Of a stretch of 64,000 nt of DNA, positions 18,842 through 27,155 are shown piece by piece (position 1 is the stretch's first letter; the number at the start of each line of letters is the position of its first letter). This DNA is from JBGCEZ01 sp045106735. GTDB taxonomy: Bacteria > Planctomycetota > Phycisphaerae > Phycisphaerales > SM1A02. The stretch covers positions 1 to 64,000 of the forward strand of contig JBGCEZ010000015.1 of NCBI GenBank assembly GCA_045106735.1, read 5' to 3'. A program made the position numbers and the translations under genes. The notes under the pieces were generated by a model. That model did no database searches. It was not told the DNA's origin and saw only the letters and a program-made list of their open reading frames with translations.

Positions 18842-19453
18842 TCACTCCGTCGCAACGTCCGCGTAGGCTGCTTCCAGCTCTTCCATGATCCCGCGGAGCC
18901 GCTCGGTCACGCGGCTCTTGGCCACGTAGACATCGTGCCGGGTCATGTCCAGGGCCTCGGCCACGTCGGCCGCCGCTTGCTGCTGGATCACCAGGAGTTC
19001 GAAGGCGGTGATCGTCTTCTCATTCGTTCGGGTCTCGCGGAGTTGGCCGAGGGCCTCACGCAGCATCGCGCTGCGCTGCTCGCGATCCCAGAGCACCGTG
19101 AGTTCCGCTTCGTCTTCCAGGTTCACGATCGCGGTGCCGGCGGCCATGGCCGGGTGGCGGGCGGCGTGGCGGCGCAGGTCGAGCACGCGGTAGCGGGCGA
19201 TCGTGAGCAGCCACGAACGCAGGCGGCCGCGCTCGCGTTCGTACTTGCCCTCGCGGTACTCGCGGACAAAGCGCGTCAGCGTTTCTTGGGCGACGTCGGC
19301 CGCGTCGGCCTCATCGCAACCGAGACTCCGCGCAAACCCCACGATGATCGGCCGGTAGCGGACGTCGAACCGCAGCCAGGCCGCATCATCGGATGCATCG
19401 TGCAGGGCGTTCAGAAGTTCGGTCGTGGTGCGGGTGACGTCGCGGTCGGCCAT
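18842..19453 (-). CDS. ECF-type RNA polymerase sigma factor
   Basis: This 203-residue protein has sigma-70 region 2 (RYRPIIVGFARSLG, ADVAQETLTRFV and RLRSWLLTIARYRVLDLRR, residues 30-95) and a region 4 helix-turn-helix (LVIQQQAAADVAEALDMTRHDVYVAKSR, ~150-180), with no region 1.1 or 3. It would direct RNA polymerase to a special promoter set. The ATG is preceded by GGAGG 8-12 bases upstream. It follows the SRPBCC gene after only 15 bases, so the two are probably co-transcribed. No anti-sigma factor is recognisable beside it; in Planctomycetota such sigma factors are often controlled by Ser/Thr kinases. Confidence 0.88.
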   Translation of the reverse strand: MADRDVTRTTTELLNALHDASDDAAWLRFDVRYRPIIVGFARSLGCDEADAADVAQETLTRFVREYREGKYERERGRLRSWLLTIARYRVLDLRRHAARHPAMAAGTAIVNLEDEAELTVLWDREQRSAMLREALGQLRETRTNEKTITAFELLVIQQQAAADVAEALDMTRHDVYVAKSRVTERLRGIMEELEAAYADVATE

Positions 19454-19468
19454 CGAGAGCCTCCGGGT

Positions 19469-20023
19469 TCATTCGAACGTCGCGGCCACGCCCGCTGCCT
19501 TGGCCAGCCGCTTGGCGTACGACCGAGCGCTGCTCTTTGCCCCGCCGCCAAAGAGCAGCGCCCAGCGGAACAGCGGAACGTGCCACGTACCGACGGGCAA
19601 TTCGATTTCAAAGTCGCTCGTCAGCCGCGTGGAGGTGCCGGCTCGCTCAAAGGCGACCGAGCTTCGGGCCGACATGCTCACTTCCGAGTCGGTCAGCCGC
19701 CGCACAAAGGCCGCCGCTGGCTCACCCTCGGCGGTCTCGCCGCCCGGCGATGTCGACGACTCCGTCACCACGGTCACGTGCGACTGCCCAATGTCCTCTA
19801 CCCAGGAAGCCAGGCCGGACACGTCCGGCAGGCGTTCGACGCTGCGGACCCGCATGCTCACCGGAGCGTGCTCAACCGCCGCCGCGACTTCCCAGACGCG
19901 CTCCAGCGGCGCGGGAACGGTGGCCACCGCCTGCCCGGTCCAGCGGGCCGGCAGGGCGTACCCGGCGACGAACACCAGGCCGGCGAAGACAAGCAGCCCC
20001 AGAATCGACCAAAGGATGATCAT
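19469..20023 (-). CDS. Membrane-anchored SRPBCC-fold protein
   Basis: This 184-residue protein starts MIILWSILGLLVFAGLVF, a single N-terminal membrane helix. The rest has the alternating pattern of the SRPBCC/polyketide-cyclase fold: an early VPAPLERVWEVAAAVEHAP, typical of that superfamily's first strand and helix, and a final long helix. This fold binds hydrophobic ligands or lipids. The start at 20023 is supported by AAAGG just upstream on the minus strand. It is the first gene of a two-gene unit with the sigma factor. Ligand and role are unknown. Confidence 0.7.
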   Translation of the reverse strand: MIILWSILGLLVFAGLVFVAGYALPARWTGQAVATVPAPLERVWEVAAAVEHAPVSMRVRSVERLPDVSGLASWVEDIGQSHVTVVTESSTSPGGETAEGEPAAAFVRRLTDSEVSMSARSSVAFERAGTSTRLTSDFEIELPVGTWHVPLFRWALLFGGGAKSSARSYAKRLAKAAGVAATFE

Positions 20024-20150
20024 GGTTGCCTTTATACCACCGCGCTTCCGTCCTCGGCATCCGGCCGCGACCGCCGTGGACGCGGCCATCGGGCATACAG
20101 TGGCGGGCACGCCGGGCGTCGCCGGCCGTTCTTCCTCTGGAGTCCACCCC

Positions 20151-20534
20151 GTGGCCAAGTTCACGCTCGCGTTCGGCGTCCTGCTCATCGCCCTCGGCCT
20201 GTTCGCGTACTTCGTGCTCGCCGACCAAGCCAGCATCACGGCGATGATCCCGAGCTTCTTCGGGGTGCTCTTCGCGATCCTTGGGGCGGTGGCGATGAAG
20301 CCGAGCCTGACCAAGCACGCCATGCACGGGGCCGCGGCCCTCGGCGTGCTGTCCCTGCTGGGGACTGGCCGGTCTCTGACCCAGCTCCCGGCACTCGTCC
20401 GCGGCGAGGAACTGGCCCGGCCGACCGCCGTCCAGGTCCAGGCGATCATGTTCGTTCTGTGCTTGATCTTTGTCATCGCCTGCGTGATGAGCTTCATCAA
20501 CGCCCGCAAGGCCCGGCAAGCCAGCGGTGGGTGA
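20151..20534 (+). CDS. Small four-helix membrane protein of unknown function
   Basis: This 127-residue protein is almost entirely hydrophobic, with four predicted membrane helices (about residues 4-24, 30-51, 58-78 and 98-118) and a basic C-terminus. The GTG start at 20151 has GGAG at 20139-20142. I do not recognise a named family. The next gene starts inside its last codons (8-base overlap), so it probably belongs with the zinc-ribbon membrane protein that follows. Confidence 0.7.
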   Translation: MAKFTLAFGVLLIALGLFAYFVLADQASITAMIPSFFGVLFAILGAVAMKPSLTKHAMHGAAALGVLSLLGTGRSLTQLPALVRGEELARPTAVQVQAIMFVLCLIFVIACVMSFINARKARQASGG

Positions 20535-21438
20535 AGGCGAGCGGCCACCGGCGCCGTTCGCGGGGCGTCCATTTCTGTCCTTGCGGCTCCCGCGACGTCA
20601 GCCGTGGACCCGGCGCGACGTTTTTTCGGCGCTGGCGATCCTCCTGCTGGCCATCGCGCCGATGCTGATGCTCCGCGCCGCGTTCGTCCGCCTGGACACG
20701 ATCGTGGACGAAGCGTGCGGCGTTCCGCTGACGATTCTGGTCGACGCCGACGGAACGCAGCGGCCGTTCATCGGCGACCCGAAGTCCGGCGGCTCCCTGC
20801 CGGCCGTCCTGTTGGCGGACGAGCAGGCGGTGGCGGCCATCCGCATCACCCGCTTCATGATGCCCCGAGACCTTCCGCTCACGCGTTGGACCGACGAGGT
20901 CGGTGCGACGGTCTGTGTACGAAACGCGCTCGGCTCGGTGGGGCCGGACCGCTCGGCCGACGCAGCCGACGCAGCCGACGCGCCCGACGCGTCCGACGCA
21001 CCTGACGCCCCCAACGCATCAAGCCCGACCGACGGAGCCGAGCCTCAGGCGATGCTGCAGGCGGCATGGGCTGACGTTCCGTGGACCGCCGACCTGCCGG
21101 TCCCGCCGATCAACGGCCCCCGGGCATTGCCGGACGTCTCGCGTTGGGCCGGCGGCGGAACGGGACCACTCGACGGCCACCTGGTCACCTCGTGGACGGT
21201 GGCCATGATCGCCGCCGGCGCGATGCAGCTCTCAATGGTCATCATCGTGTTCCGCCTCGTGCGCCGGCAGATCCAGCAGAGTTGGCGCCGCGGCCGCGGC
21301 CAGTGTGGGGCGTGCGGGCACCCGGCGATCGCCGGTGTCGGAGCGGTCTGCCCGGAGTGTGGCACCCGGTACGATGCATCAGGCAGCGAGGCCGACCCAG
21401 GAGCCGACCCAGGAGCCGACGCGGCGGACACGGTGTAA
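20527..21438 (+). CDS. Two-helix membrane protein with C-terminal zinc ribbon (copy 1)
   Basis: This 303-residue protein has membrane helices at about 33-54 and 220-240 enclosing a ~165-residue loop, then a cytoplasmic C-terminus with a four-cysteine zinc ribbon GQCGACGHP ... CPECGTRY. The loop contains a 9-base repeat giving ADAADAADAPDASD (residues ~145-165). The gene starts at a GTG overlapping the upstream small membrane gene by 8 bases. The following gene has the same layout and related sequence, so the two are tandem paralogues. Function unknown; the ribbon suggests protein or nucleic-acid contact. Confidence 0.72.
   Translation: MGEGERPPAPFAGRPFLSLRLPRRQPWTRRDVFSALAILLLAIAPMLMLRAAFVRLDTIVDEACGVPLTILVDADGTQRPFIGDPKSGGSLPAVLLADEQAVAAIRITRFMMPRDLPLTRWTDEVGATVCVRNALGSVGPDRSADAADAADAPDASDAPDAPNASSPTDGAEPQAMLQAAWADVPWTADLPVPPINGPRALPDVSRWAGGGTGPLDGHLVTSWTVAMIAAGAMQLSMVIIVFRLVRRQIQQSWRRGRGQCGACGHPAIAGVGAVCPECGTRYDASGSEADPGADPGADAADTV
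20955..21017 (+). repeat. 9-base degenerate tandem repeat, in frame
   Basis: About seven units of GACGCAGCC/GACGCGCCC encode Asp-Ala-Ala/Asp-Ala-Pro repeats in the extracytoplasmic loop of the zinc-ribbon membrane protein. Confidence 0.8.
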
Positions 21439-21526
21439 CTCCGCCCGCCCGCCCGCCCGCCACGCCGCCCGCCTCCGTGCATCCCCCCCTCCGGCCGGCG
21501 TCCCGACTTGATCGGACCGTTCACCG

Positions 21527-22264
21527 ATGCCAACCCCGCCACGGACGCGCCGCGATTGGATCCTCGCAACGCTGCTGCTCGCGGTGGGCGTGGCCGTCAT
21601 CCCGCTGTTGATCGTCGCGATGCGAAGCCGGGTTGCCGCCGCCGAACGGGCGTGCGTCGATCCCGTGATTGTGCTGGTGGATCGCATCGCCAGCGATGAT
21701 CCGATCGCTCGCCGGGTCAACCCGTCGCCGGGGCAATCGAACCTCACCGGCGATTGGATCCTCGACCGCATGGTGGCCGAGGACGCCAACGTGATCGTGG
21801 TCTTTCGCCGCGACACGATGCCGCGATCGCCGCTGCTTCATCGGTGGGACGACGACATCGATTTCACGATGACCGCGCGAAGTCAGGATGCCGATGCCAT
21901 CGCCGCCGGGCCGCCCAAGATCGTGACCGCCGCCTGGAACGCCACGCCGTGGGCCCGCGATGCCGCGGCGCCCACCGTGCGCGGATCGCAAGCCGCGCCC
22001 GGCTTCCGGCGATGGACCGGCTTCGGCCAAGGCCCTCGCAACGGCGGCATCGAGTTCGGCTGGCTGTTCGTGCTTGGGGCGGTGGGGGCCATCGTGGCCG
22101 CGTCGATCTTCTTCGCCATCGCACGCGCGTGGCGAGCGGTCCGGGCTCGCCGGCGCTGGGTCCGGGGTCAGTGCCCCGGCTGCGGGTACCCGCTCAGCGG
22201 CGACCGCGGCGGCGCGTGCAGCGAATGTGGTGCGCGCCGAACGTCCGCCCCGTCATCCGGATGA
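21527..22264 (+). CDS. Two-helix membrane protein with C-terminal zinc ribbon (copy 2)
   Basis: This 245-residue protein shares the layout of the preceding gene: helices at about 10-31 and 183-205, an intervening loop with a conserved RACVDPVIVLVDRI segment (compare DEACGVPLTILVDA in copy 1), and a final zinc ribbon GQCPGCGYPLSG ... CSECGAR. It follows copy 1 after 88 bases that include CCCG repeats. Unlike copy 1 it lacks the Asp-Ala repeat. Function unknown. Confidence 0.72.
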   Translation: MPTPPRTRRDWILATLLLAVGVAVIPLLIVAMRSRVAAAERACVDPVIVLVDRIASDDPIARRVNPSPGQSNLTGDWILDRMVAEDANVIVVFRRDTMPRSPLLHRWDDDIDFTMTARSQDADAIAAGPPKIVTAAWNATPWARDAAAPTVRGSQAAPGFRRWTGFGQGPRNGGIEFGWLFVLGAVGAIVAASIFFAIARAWRAVRARRRWVRGQCPGCGYPLSGDRGGACSECGARRTSAPSSG

Positions 22265-22323
22265 GTCCGGCTCCGCGGGGGGACTGCCGGGACACGCCAC
22301 GTTCGCGTTCCATGCCGCCGGAA

Positions 22324-22704
22324 TCAGTCCGTGCCTTGGCCGTGCAGCGCCCGCTCTTGCTTGAGCTTGAAGCGCATCAGCGGCAGCATGAGTCGGTCCA
22401 TCAACTTCGGCTTGACGCCGTGCTTCTCGAGCACCGCGCACACGTCCTTGTGACGCAGCGCCGCGGCCAATGACCAGCAGATGCGCGCCTGCTTGGTCTT
22501 CTCGTCCCACTTGAGCCCGTGCTCGAGCATGGCATCCACGATCTCCGCCTTGCCTTCGGCGCAGGCGGCATTGATCAGCGGAAACTCCGGCGTCGGGGCC
22601 AGATGCACGTCAGCGCCGGCTTCCAGCGCCTTGCGCGCCGCATCGGCGTCACCGCGGATCAGGGCGCGAACGAGTCGTTGGTCGGGGGATCCGCGTCGGC
22701 TCAC
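22324..22704 (-). CDS. Small ankyrin-repeat protein
   Basis: This 126-residue protein has ankyrin-like units (LVRALIRGDADAARKALEAGAD; FPLINAACAEGKAEIVDAMLEHG; AALRHKDVCAVLEKHG), then a basic C-terminus. Ankyrin repeats mediate protein-protein contact. The GTG start at 22704 overlaps the stop codon of HPPD by 4 bases (GTGA), so translation is likely coupled to HPPD. Only about three repeats are visible, so it may need a partner to fold or act. Confidence 0.75.
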   Translation of the reverse strand: MSRRGSPDQRLVRALIRGDADAARKALEAGADVHLAPTPEFPLINAACAEGKAEIVDAMLEHGLKWDEKTKQARICWSLAAALRHKDVCAVLEKHGVKPKLMDRLMLPLMRFKLKQERALHGQGTD

Positions 22705-23906
22705 AGGTTCCCCCGTCGATCTTGCTCGAGCTCCAGGGCTTCGAACAGCGCCTTGAAGTTGCCCTTGCCAAAGCTCTGGCTGCCGCGGCGTGAGATGATC
22801 TCGAAGAACAGCGTCGGCCGGTCTTGCAGCGGCTTGGTGAAGAGCTGCAGCAGGTAACCCTCGTCGTCGGCGTCGACCAGGATGCCGAGATCCTTGATGC
22901 GCTCGTGGTCTTCCCGCACCGGTTCGTGGCCGTGCTTGGTCAGGATCGTGTTCACGCGGTCCCAGACGATCTCGTAGTACGTGTCCGGCAGGCTGAGGAA
23001 GTCCACGCCGCGGGCGCGGAGGGCGGCGACACTGGTGAGTTCGTCGTCGGTCCGCAGGGCCACGTGCTGGACGCCGGGCTTGCCGTCGTGCCACTCCAGG
23101 TACTCCTGGATCTGGCTCTTCTTCTTGCCTTCGGCCGGCTCGTTGATCGGCATCTTGATGAGGTGGTTGCCGGAGGCCATCACCTTGGACATCAGCGCCG
23201 AGTACTCGGTCGAAATGTCGGCGTCGTCGAAGTGCTTGAACATCTCGAAGCCGAGAACGTCCTCGTACCACTGGACCCAGTAGTTCATCTTGCCCTCTTC
23301 GACGTTGCCCACGCAGTGGTCGACGTACTTGAGGCCGCAGGGATGGGCGAGGTTGTACTCGTTCACCGACAGCGGGCCCATCTTCGCGTAGCCGGGCATG
23401 AAGTGCCCGCCTTGCTTGACGGTGGGCAAGCTGTAGTCGCCGGAGCGGCTGACGAAGCTGTGCTGCGCCCGGCCGTACGCCTGGATGCCGGCCATCGTGA
23501 CGGTGCCGCGATCGTCCTTGAGCGTGATCGGCTCGTAGGCCGATTCGCCGCCGTTGCGGATGGCCTGCTCGTACGCGGCCTCGGCGTCGAAGACGGTCAG
23601 GGCGATGTCCTTCACGCCGTCGCCGTACTTCAGCACCTCGTGCTGCGCCGGGTGGGTGGGCGTGAGGCCGGTGGTCAGGACGAAGCGGATGTTGCCCTGG
23701 GTGAGCAGGTAACTCGCTTCCTCGCGGCTGCCGGTCGTCAGGTCCTGGTACTGGGCAATCTGGAAGCCAAAGGTGTGGGCGTAAAAGTACGCCGCCTGCT
23801 TGGCGTTGCCGACGTAGAAGCGGACGTGGTCGACGTCGACGAGCTGCAGCGGATCGGTTGATCGGGCGGCGGCATCGGACGTGCTCGGGGTCGGGGCGGT
23901 GGTCAT
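22701..23906 (-). CDS. hppD: 4-hydroxyphenylpyruvate dioxygenase
   Basis: HPPD converts 4-hydroxyphenylpyruvate to homogentisate in tyrosine breakdown, using non-haem Fe(II). This 401-residue protein has the two-domain vicinal-oxygen-chelate layout, and the three iron ligands are visible: His197 in YVDHCVG, His281 in GVQHVAL and Glu369 in LFFEII. The C-terminal gating helix region (FGKGNFKALFEALE) is present. GGGAG lies about 10 bases before the ATG. No homogentisate dioxygenase or other pathway gene is nearby; only the ankyrin protein is coupled. Confidence 0.96.
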   Translation of the reverse strand: MTTAPTPSTSDAAARSTDPLQLVDVDHVRFYVGNAKQAAYFYAHTFGFQIAQYQDLTTGSREEASYLLTQGNIRFVLTTGLTPTHPAQHEVLKYGDGVKDIALTVFDAEAAYEQAIRNGGESAYEPITLKDDRGTVTMAGIQAYGRAQHSFVSRSGDYSLPTVKQGGHFMPGYAKMGPLSVNEYNLAHPCGLKYVDHCVGNVEEGKMNYWVQWYEDVLGFEMFKHFDDADISTEYSALMSKVMASGNHLIKMPINEPAEGKKKSQIQEYLEWHDGKPGVQHVALRTDDELTSVAALRARGVDFLSLPDTYYEIVWDRVNTILTKHGHEPVREDHERIKDLGILVDADDEGYLLQLFTKPLQDRPTLFFEIISRRGSQSFGKGNFKALFEALELEQDRRGNL

Positions 23907-23962
23907 CGCGGGGGCTCCCAGGGGATCGGCAGTCGCGGCCCGAAGGCCGTTTCGGACCTTAG

Positions 23963-24121
23963 CAGTCCGTTGAAGAAGCCCGTCTCGTCCTGAGTGCGGT
24001 GCTTCCGTCCCTCGCGCGGAGCTGAATTGAAGGCATATCCACTCGATACGCCGAGATTCGGCGACGAAGCGAGGGGCGGAATGATCGTGCTCAGGACGGG
24101 GCGGGGTTTTTCAACGGGCTG
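23963..24121. mobile_element. MITE-like palindromic element
   Basis: Terminal arms CAGTCCGTTGA (23963-23973) and its near-complement ending at 24121 begin an imperfect inverted repeat. It extends inward through CTCGTCCTGAG/CTCAGGACG and TCCCTCGC/GCGAGGGG, leaving only a short centre near 24040. So nearly the whole 159 bases can fold back on itself. There is no coding capacity and no obvious target-site duplication. It lies between divergent hppD and the GroES-like gene. Most likely it is a non-autonomous transposon derivative or a mobile palindromic repeat. Confidence 0.7.
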
Positions 24122-24333
24122 TCAGATGATAGTCGATGGCGAGGGCCGCTCGATCGCCGGCGGGGCAGGAGCTTGCGGGCTTTGGCGACGGTTGTGGGCG
24201 GCCGATCGCTGGGGGTTCGGGGCATGGTGGGGAGGTCCTGGGGCGCAGGCTCGCGGGGCGGCCCTACAGTGTTTGGCAGGCTCGCCTCCGGATCGCAGTC
24301 GGGCCGCTCCGAGACCGCAGGACCCATCCGCCC

Positions 24334-24651
24334 ATGGCCAAGAGCAAGCCAACCACGCCCGCCATCGAGACCGTCGAACCGATCGGCACCCGCGTGCTCA
24401 TTCGCAAGGATGAGGACAAGAAGCAGACCAAGAGCGGGATCCACCTGCCCGACAAGATCGAGATCCCGACCCTGACCGGGCGGATCGTGGCGATCAGCTT
24501 GCAGGTCGAGCACGACGACGACTACCCGATCCGTCAGTACGACCGGGTTCTGTTCAACCCCAAGCGAGCGATCCCGGTGGACTTCGAGGGCGACAACCGC
24601 CTGTTCGTCGTCCCGGTGGAAGACGTGGTCGCCGTGTTCCGCCGGGAGTAG
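24334..24651 (+). CDS. GroES-like co-chaperonin
   Basis: This 105-residue protein has the chaperonin-10 pattern: an early strand PIGTRVLIRKDE, the mobile-loop region TKSGIHLPD (residues ~36-44) that would contact GroEL, and a C-terminal strand FVVPVEDVVAVFR. The sequence is divergent: the roof and central part (LQVEHDDDYPIRQYDRVLFNPKRAIPVDFEGDNR) carry extra acidic residues compared with standard GroES. No groEL is adjacent; instead the gene is followed after 4 bases by aroA. It could be a specialised paralogue. The ATG is chosen because upstream sequence is non-coding and overlaps the MITE-like element. Confidence 0.8.
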   Translation: MAKSKPTTPAIETVEPIGTRVLIRKDEDKKQTKSGIHLPDKIEIPTLTGRIVAISLQVEHDDDYPIRQYDRVLFNPKRAIPVDFEGDNRLFVVPVEDVVAVFRRE

Positions 24652-24655
24652 GCCG

Positions 24656-26140
24656 GTGTCTGCATCCGACTCTCGCTCGCCGGCCGAACCGGGGGGCGTG
24701 CCTCCGGCCGAGACGTCGCCCGAGTCGTCGCCCGGAACGTCGCCCGCGCGGCCAAGCGCCGACTCCGCGGCTTCGCCTGAGTTCGGCCCGGACCCTCGGC
24801 CGGTCCCGCGCCTTCGCGGTCCCTTCGACTTCGACGTTCGCGTCCCCGGCTCCAAGAGCATCACCAACCGGCTGTACGTGCTGGCCGCGCTGGCCCGTGG
24901 ACGCTCGCGCATTCGTCGTCCACTGCGATCGGCCGACTGCGACGGCTTGCTCGCGGCCATGGCGACCTGCGGCATCGGCGTGGCGTGGGACGGTCCGGAT
25001 GTCTTGATCGACGGCGGCGACGGCCGGTTGCCGGGCGGCGGTTCGGTCAATCTCGGCCATGGCGGAACGCCGGCGCGTTTCATGATCGCCGCGGCGTGCC
25101 TGGCCGAGGGGCCGGTGACCGTCGACGGCTCGCTGCGCATGCGCGAACGTCCGGTGGCCGAAGGCGTGGACATGCTGCGCGAACTCGGAGCGACGATCGA
25201 CTGGGCGGGCGACGATGGCCGCTTGCCGGTGACGGCGACGTCGGCGGGACTGGAAGGCGGACGGCTGCGTGTCGGGCGCACGGCCTCGAGTCAGTTCGTG
25301 TCGGCGGTGATGTTGGTGGCGCCGTGGACGCGGCGGGGGGTCACGCTTGAGCTCGGGCCCGACGCCACGAGCCCGAGCTACGTCGAACTGACGCGCCGCA
25401 TGCTGGCCGAACGCGGCCTGGTCGGCGACGGGCTTGCGATTCCCGCGGCCGAGGGTGGCCTGCCGGGCTTCGACGTGGCGGTCGAGCCGGATGCGTCGAG
25501 TGCGATCTACTGGTACACGGCCGCGGCCATGACGCCGGGGGCCCGGGCGGTGGTGCGCGGTGCGGCGACCACCAGCGTGCAGCCGGATGCTCGATTGCTG
25601 GCCGCGCTGGCCGCGGCCGGGGCGACGGTCCGAGACCTGACGCTCGACGGCGAGCCGGCGGTGGAAGTGGTGGGGCCGGCCGGCGGATTGTCGGCGATGC
25701 AGCTCGACGCGTCGGATGCGCCCGATGGGGCGTTGGCGATCGCCGCGGCCTGTGCGACGGCGCCCGTCGGAGCGACCAGCCGGCTCACCGGATTGGAAAC
25801 GCTGCGGGTCAAGGAGTGCGACCGCTTGGCCGCGCTGGAAACGGAACTCGGGCGCTGCGGGGTTGCGGTGCGCACGGGGCCCGATTGGATCGAGATCGAC
25901 GGCGTCGGGGTGGGCATCGGGGTGGGCATCAGGGCGGGCGACGGGGATCGGAGCGGCGATGGTCCGGCGGCGGCGTCGCCCGCGATCATCGAGACCTACG
26001 ACGACCACCGGGTGGCCATGGCGTTGGCCTTGCTTGGGCTGCAGCGCGGCGGAATGTCCGTCGTCGATCCGGCCTGCGTGGCCAAGAGCTACCCCGAGTT
26101 CTGGGTGGAATTGCAACGCTTGGTGGATGCGGTGGACTGA
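24656..26140 (+). CDS. aroA: 3-phosphoshikimate 1-carboxyvinyltransferase (EPSP synthase)
   Basis: AroA transfers enolpyruvate from PEP to shikimate-3-phosphate on the route to chorismate. Motifs are clear: PGSKSITNR (64-72, substrate and PEP binding), GHGGTPARF (variant of GNAGTAMR), ETLRVKECDRL (variant KESDR), TYDDHRVAM and the terminal KSYPEFW. The GTG start is 4 bases after the GroES-like stop, with GGGAG upstream. Two insertions are unusual: a ~50-residue Ser/Pro/Glu-rich N-terminal tail, and a Gly-Ile-Val repeat (GVGVGIGVGI, ~residues 418-428) before the final conserved block. Activity is probably retained. Confidence 0.95.
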   Translation: MSASDSRSPAEPGGVPPAETSPESSPGTSPARPSADSAASPEFGPDPRPVPRLRGPFDFDVRVPGSKSITNRLYVLAALARGRSRIRRPLRSADCDGLLAAMATCGIGVAWDGPDVLIDGGDGRLPGGGSVNLGHGGTPARFMIAAACLAEGPVTVDGSLRMRERPVAEGVDMLRELGATIDWAGDDGRLPVTATSAGLEGGRLRVGRTASSQFVSAVMLVAPWTRRGVTLELGPDATSPSYVELTRRMLAERGLVGDGLAIPAAEGGLPGFDVAVEPDASSAIYWYTAAAMTPGARAVVRGAATTSVQPDARLLAALAAAGATVRDLTLDGEPAVEVVGPAGGLSAMQLDASDAPDGALAIAAACATAPVGATSRLTGLETLRVKECDRLAALETELGRCGVAVRTGPDWIEIDGVGVGIGVGIRAGDGDRSGDGPAAASPAIIETYDDHRVAMALALLGLQRGGMSVVDPACVAKSYPEFWVELQRLVDAVD

Positions 26141-26156
26141 GGTGCATGCGGTTTCG

Positions 26157-26220
26157 CCCGCGACACCGTCTCGCGACACCGTCTCGCAGCACCATCTCGC
26201 CGCACCATCTCGCAGCATCA
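26157..26220. repeat. 13-base degenerate tandem repeat
   Basis: About 4.5 units of CGACACCGTCTCG / CAGCACCATCTCG lie immediately after aroA in the 193-base gap before the next (leftward) gene. The period does not preserve reading frame. Confidence 0.85.
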
Positions 26221-26245
26221 GTTCGCGGCGAACGAGCGACCCAAC

Positions 26246-26285
26246 GAAAAAGCGGCACGCCCTGGGATGCAGGAAGCGTGCCGCT
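26246..26285 (-). terminator. Strong Rho-independent terminator
   Basis: The 10-bp stem AGCGGCACGC/GCGTGCCGCT (26251-26260 with 26276-26285), plus an inner CCTG/CAGG stem, is followed leftward by TTTTCG. It ends transcription of the leftward coiled-coil gene, 48 bases past its stop. Confidence 0.85.
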
Positions 26286-26333
26286 CGGTCATTCGGTGAT
26301 TGGCCTCAGATCGCGGGCCTCAGGTCGCAGGCA

Positions 26334-27155
26334 TCAGGTGACGACGGCGAGCACGGCCGTGGCGACCGCGGCCAGCGCGGCTCCGCAGCAGCAGATGACC
26401 GCGGTGATCATCCAGCGGCTGGCGTTCTGCACGTGCCGGGTGAACTCGACTTCGCGGCTCTTGGCTTCTTCGCCAATGCCGACCATCACTTCGTTGGACA
26501 GCGTCTGCGTTTTGGTGAGCTGCACGAGCGACTGCTCGAGTCCCTCGACCGCGTCGCCAAGTTGCTCGGTGCCGCGGTGGTTCGTGGCGAGCTGTTCGCG
26601 AATCGCTTCGAGCGCTTCGGTGTGCCGCAGGCTCGTCTCGGCCAGGGTCGAGATCGTCGCCTGCATCTGCTCGTCGCGCTGGGCGATCTGCGTGAGGTGG
26701 TCTTGGACCGCATCCACCAGGTGCACCTGGCGACGGCTCATCTCGGGGATGACTTCCATGCGGGCCGGGACATCGCTCAGCAACTCAACGATGCGATCGC
26801 TGCGGTCGGCGTGGCGATCCAGCGTCGACCCGATGTTCTCCACCATCTTGCGGAGTTCTTCCTTGTCGCTGGTGCGCGACGGCGGGCGGAGGGCGCGGGT
26901 TTCAACCACCGGGCCGTCCTTGCGTTCTGGCCCGTCAAAGTCGACGCCGCCGAAACCGTTGCCGCCGGAAGACGACTCATGGGCCGACGCGCCGGCTTCC
27001 GCCGTCGCCGTTTCGGCGCGATGCACCGCGGGGCCGAGATCGGGAACGGCGTTCATGTCGCCGTCGAGGGCGTCCATCAGACCCGAGGCCTGCGAGCCGG
27101 AGAGGGCCGGCGTGGGACGGGGGCGACGACGAAACAGATTGGTGAGCAGGGCCAT
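26334..27155 (-). CDS. Coiled-coil protein with C-terminal membrane anchor
   Basis: This 273-residue protein starts at an ATG preceded by GGAGG. Residues 1-90 are basic, then Gly/Ser-rich disordered. Residues ~95-240 form a long helical coiled coil (NIGSTLDRHADRSDRIVEL, QLGDAVEGLEQSLVQL). The last ~30 residues are one membrane helix (WMITAVICCCGAALAAVATAVLAVV) with nothing after it, so it is a tail-anchored cytoplasmic protein. The region resembles the helical stalk of chemoreceptors but lacks the conserved signalling hairpin. Function unknown. It stands alone, with a strong terminator downstream. Confidence 0.75.
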   Translation of the reverse strand: MALLTNLFRRRPRPTPALSGSQASGLMDALDGDMNAVPDLGPAVHRAETATAEAGASAHESSSGGNGFGGVDFDGPERKDGPVVETRALRPPSRTSDKEELRKMVENIGSTLDRHADRSDRIVELLSDVPARMEVIPEMSRRQVHLVDAVQDHLTQIAQRDEQMQATISTLAETSLRHTEALEAIREQLATNHRGTEQLGDAVEGLEQSLVQLTKTQTLSNEVMVGIGEEAKSREVEFTRHVQNASRWMITAVICCCGAALAAVATAVLAVVT

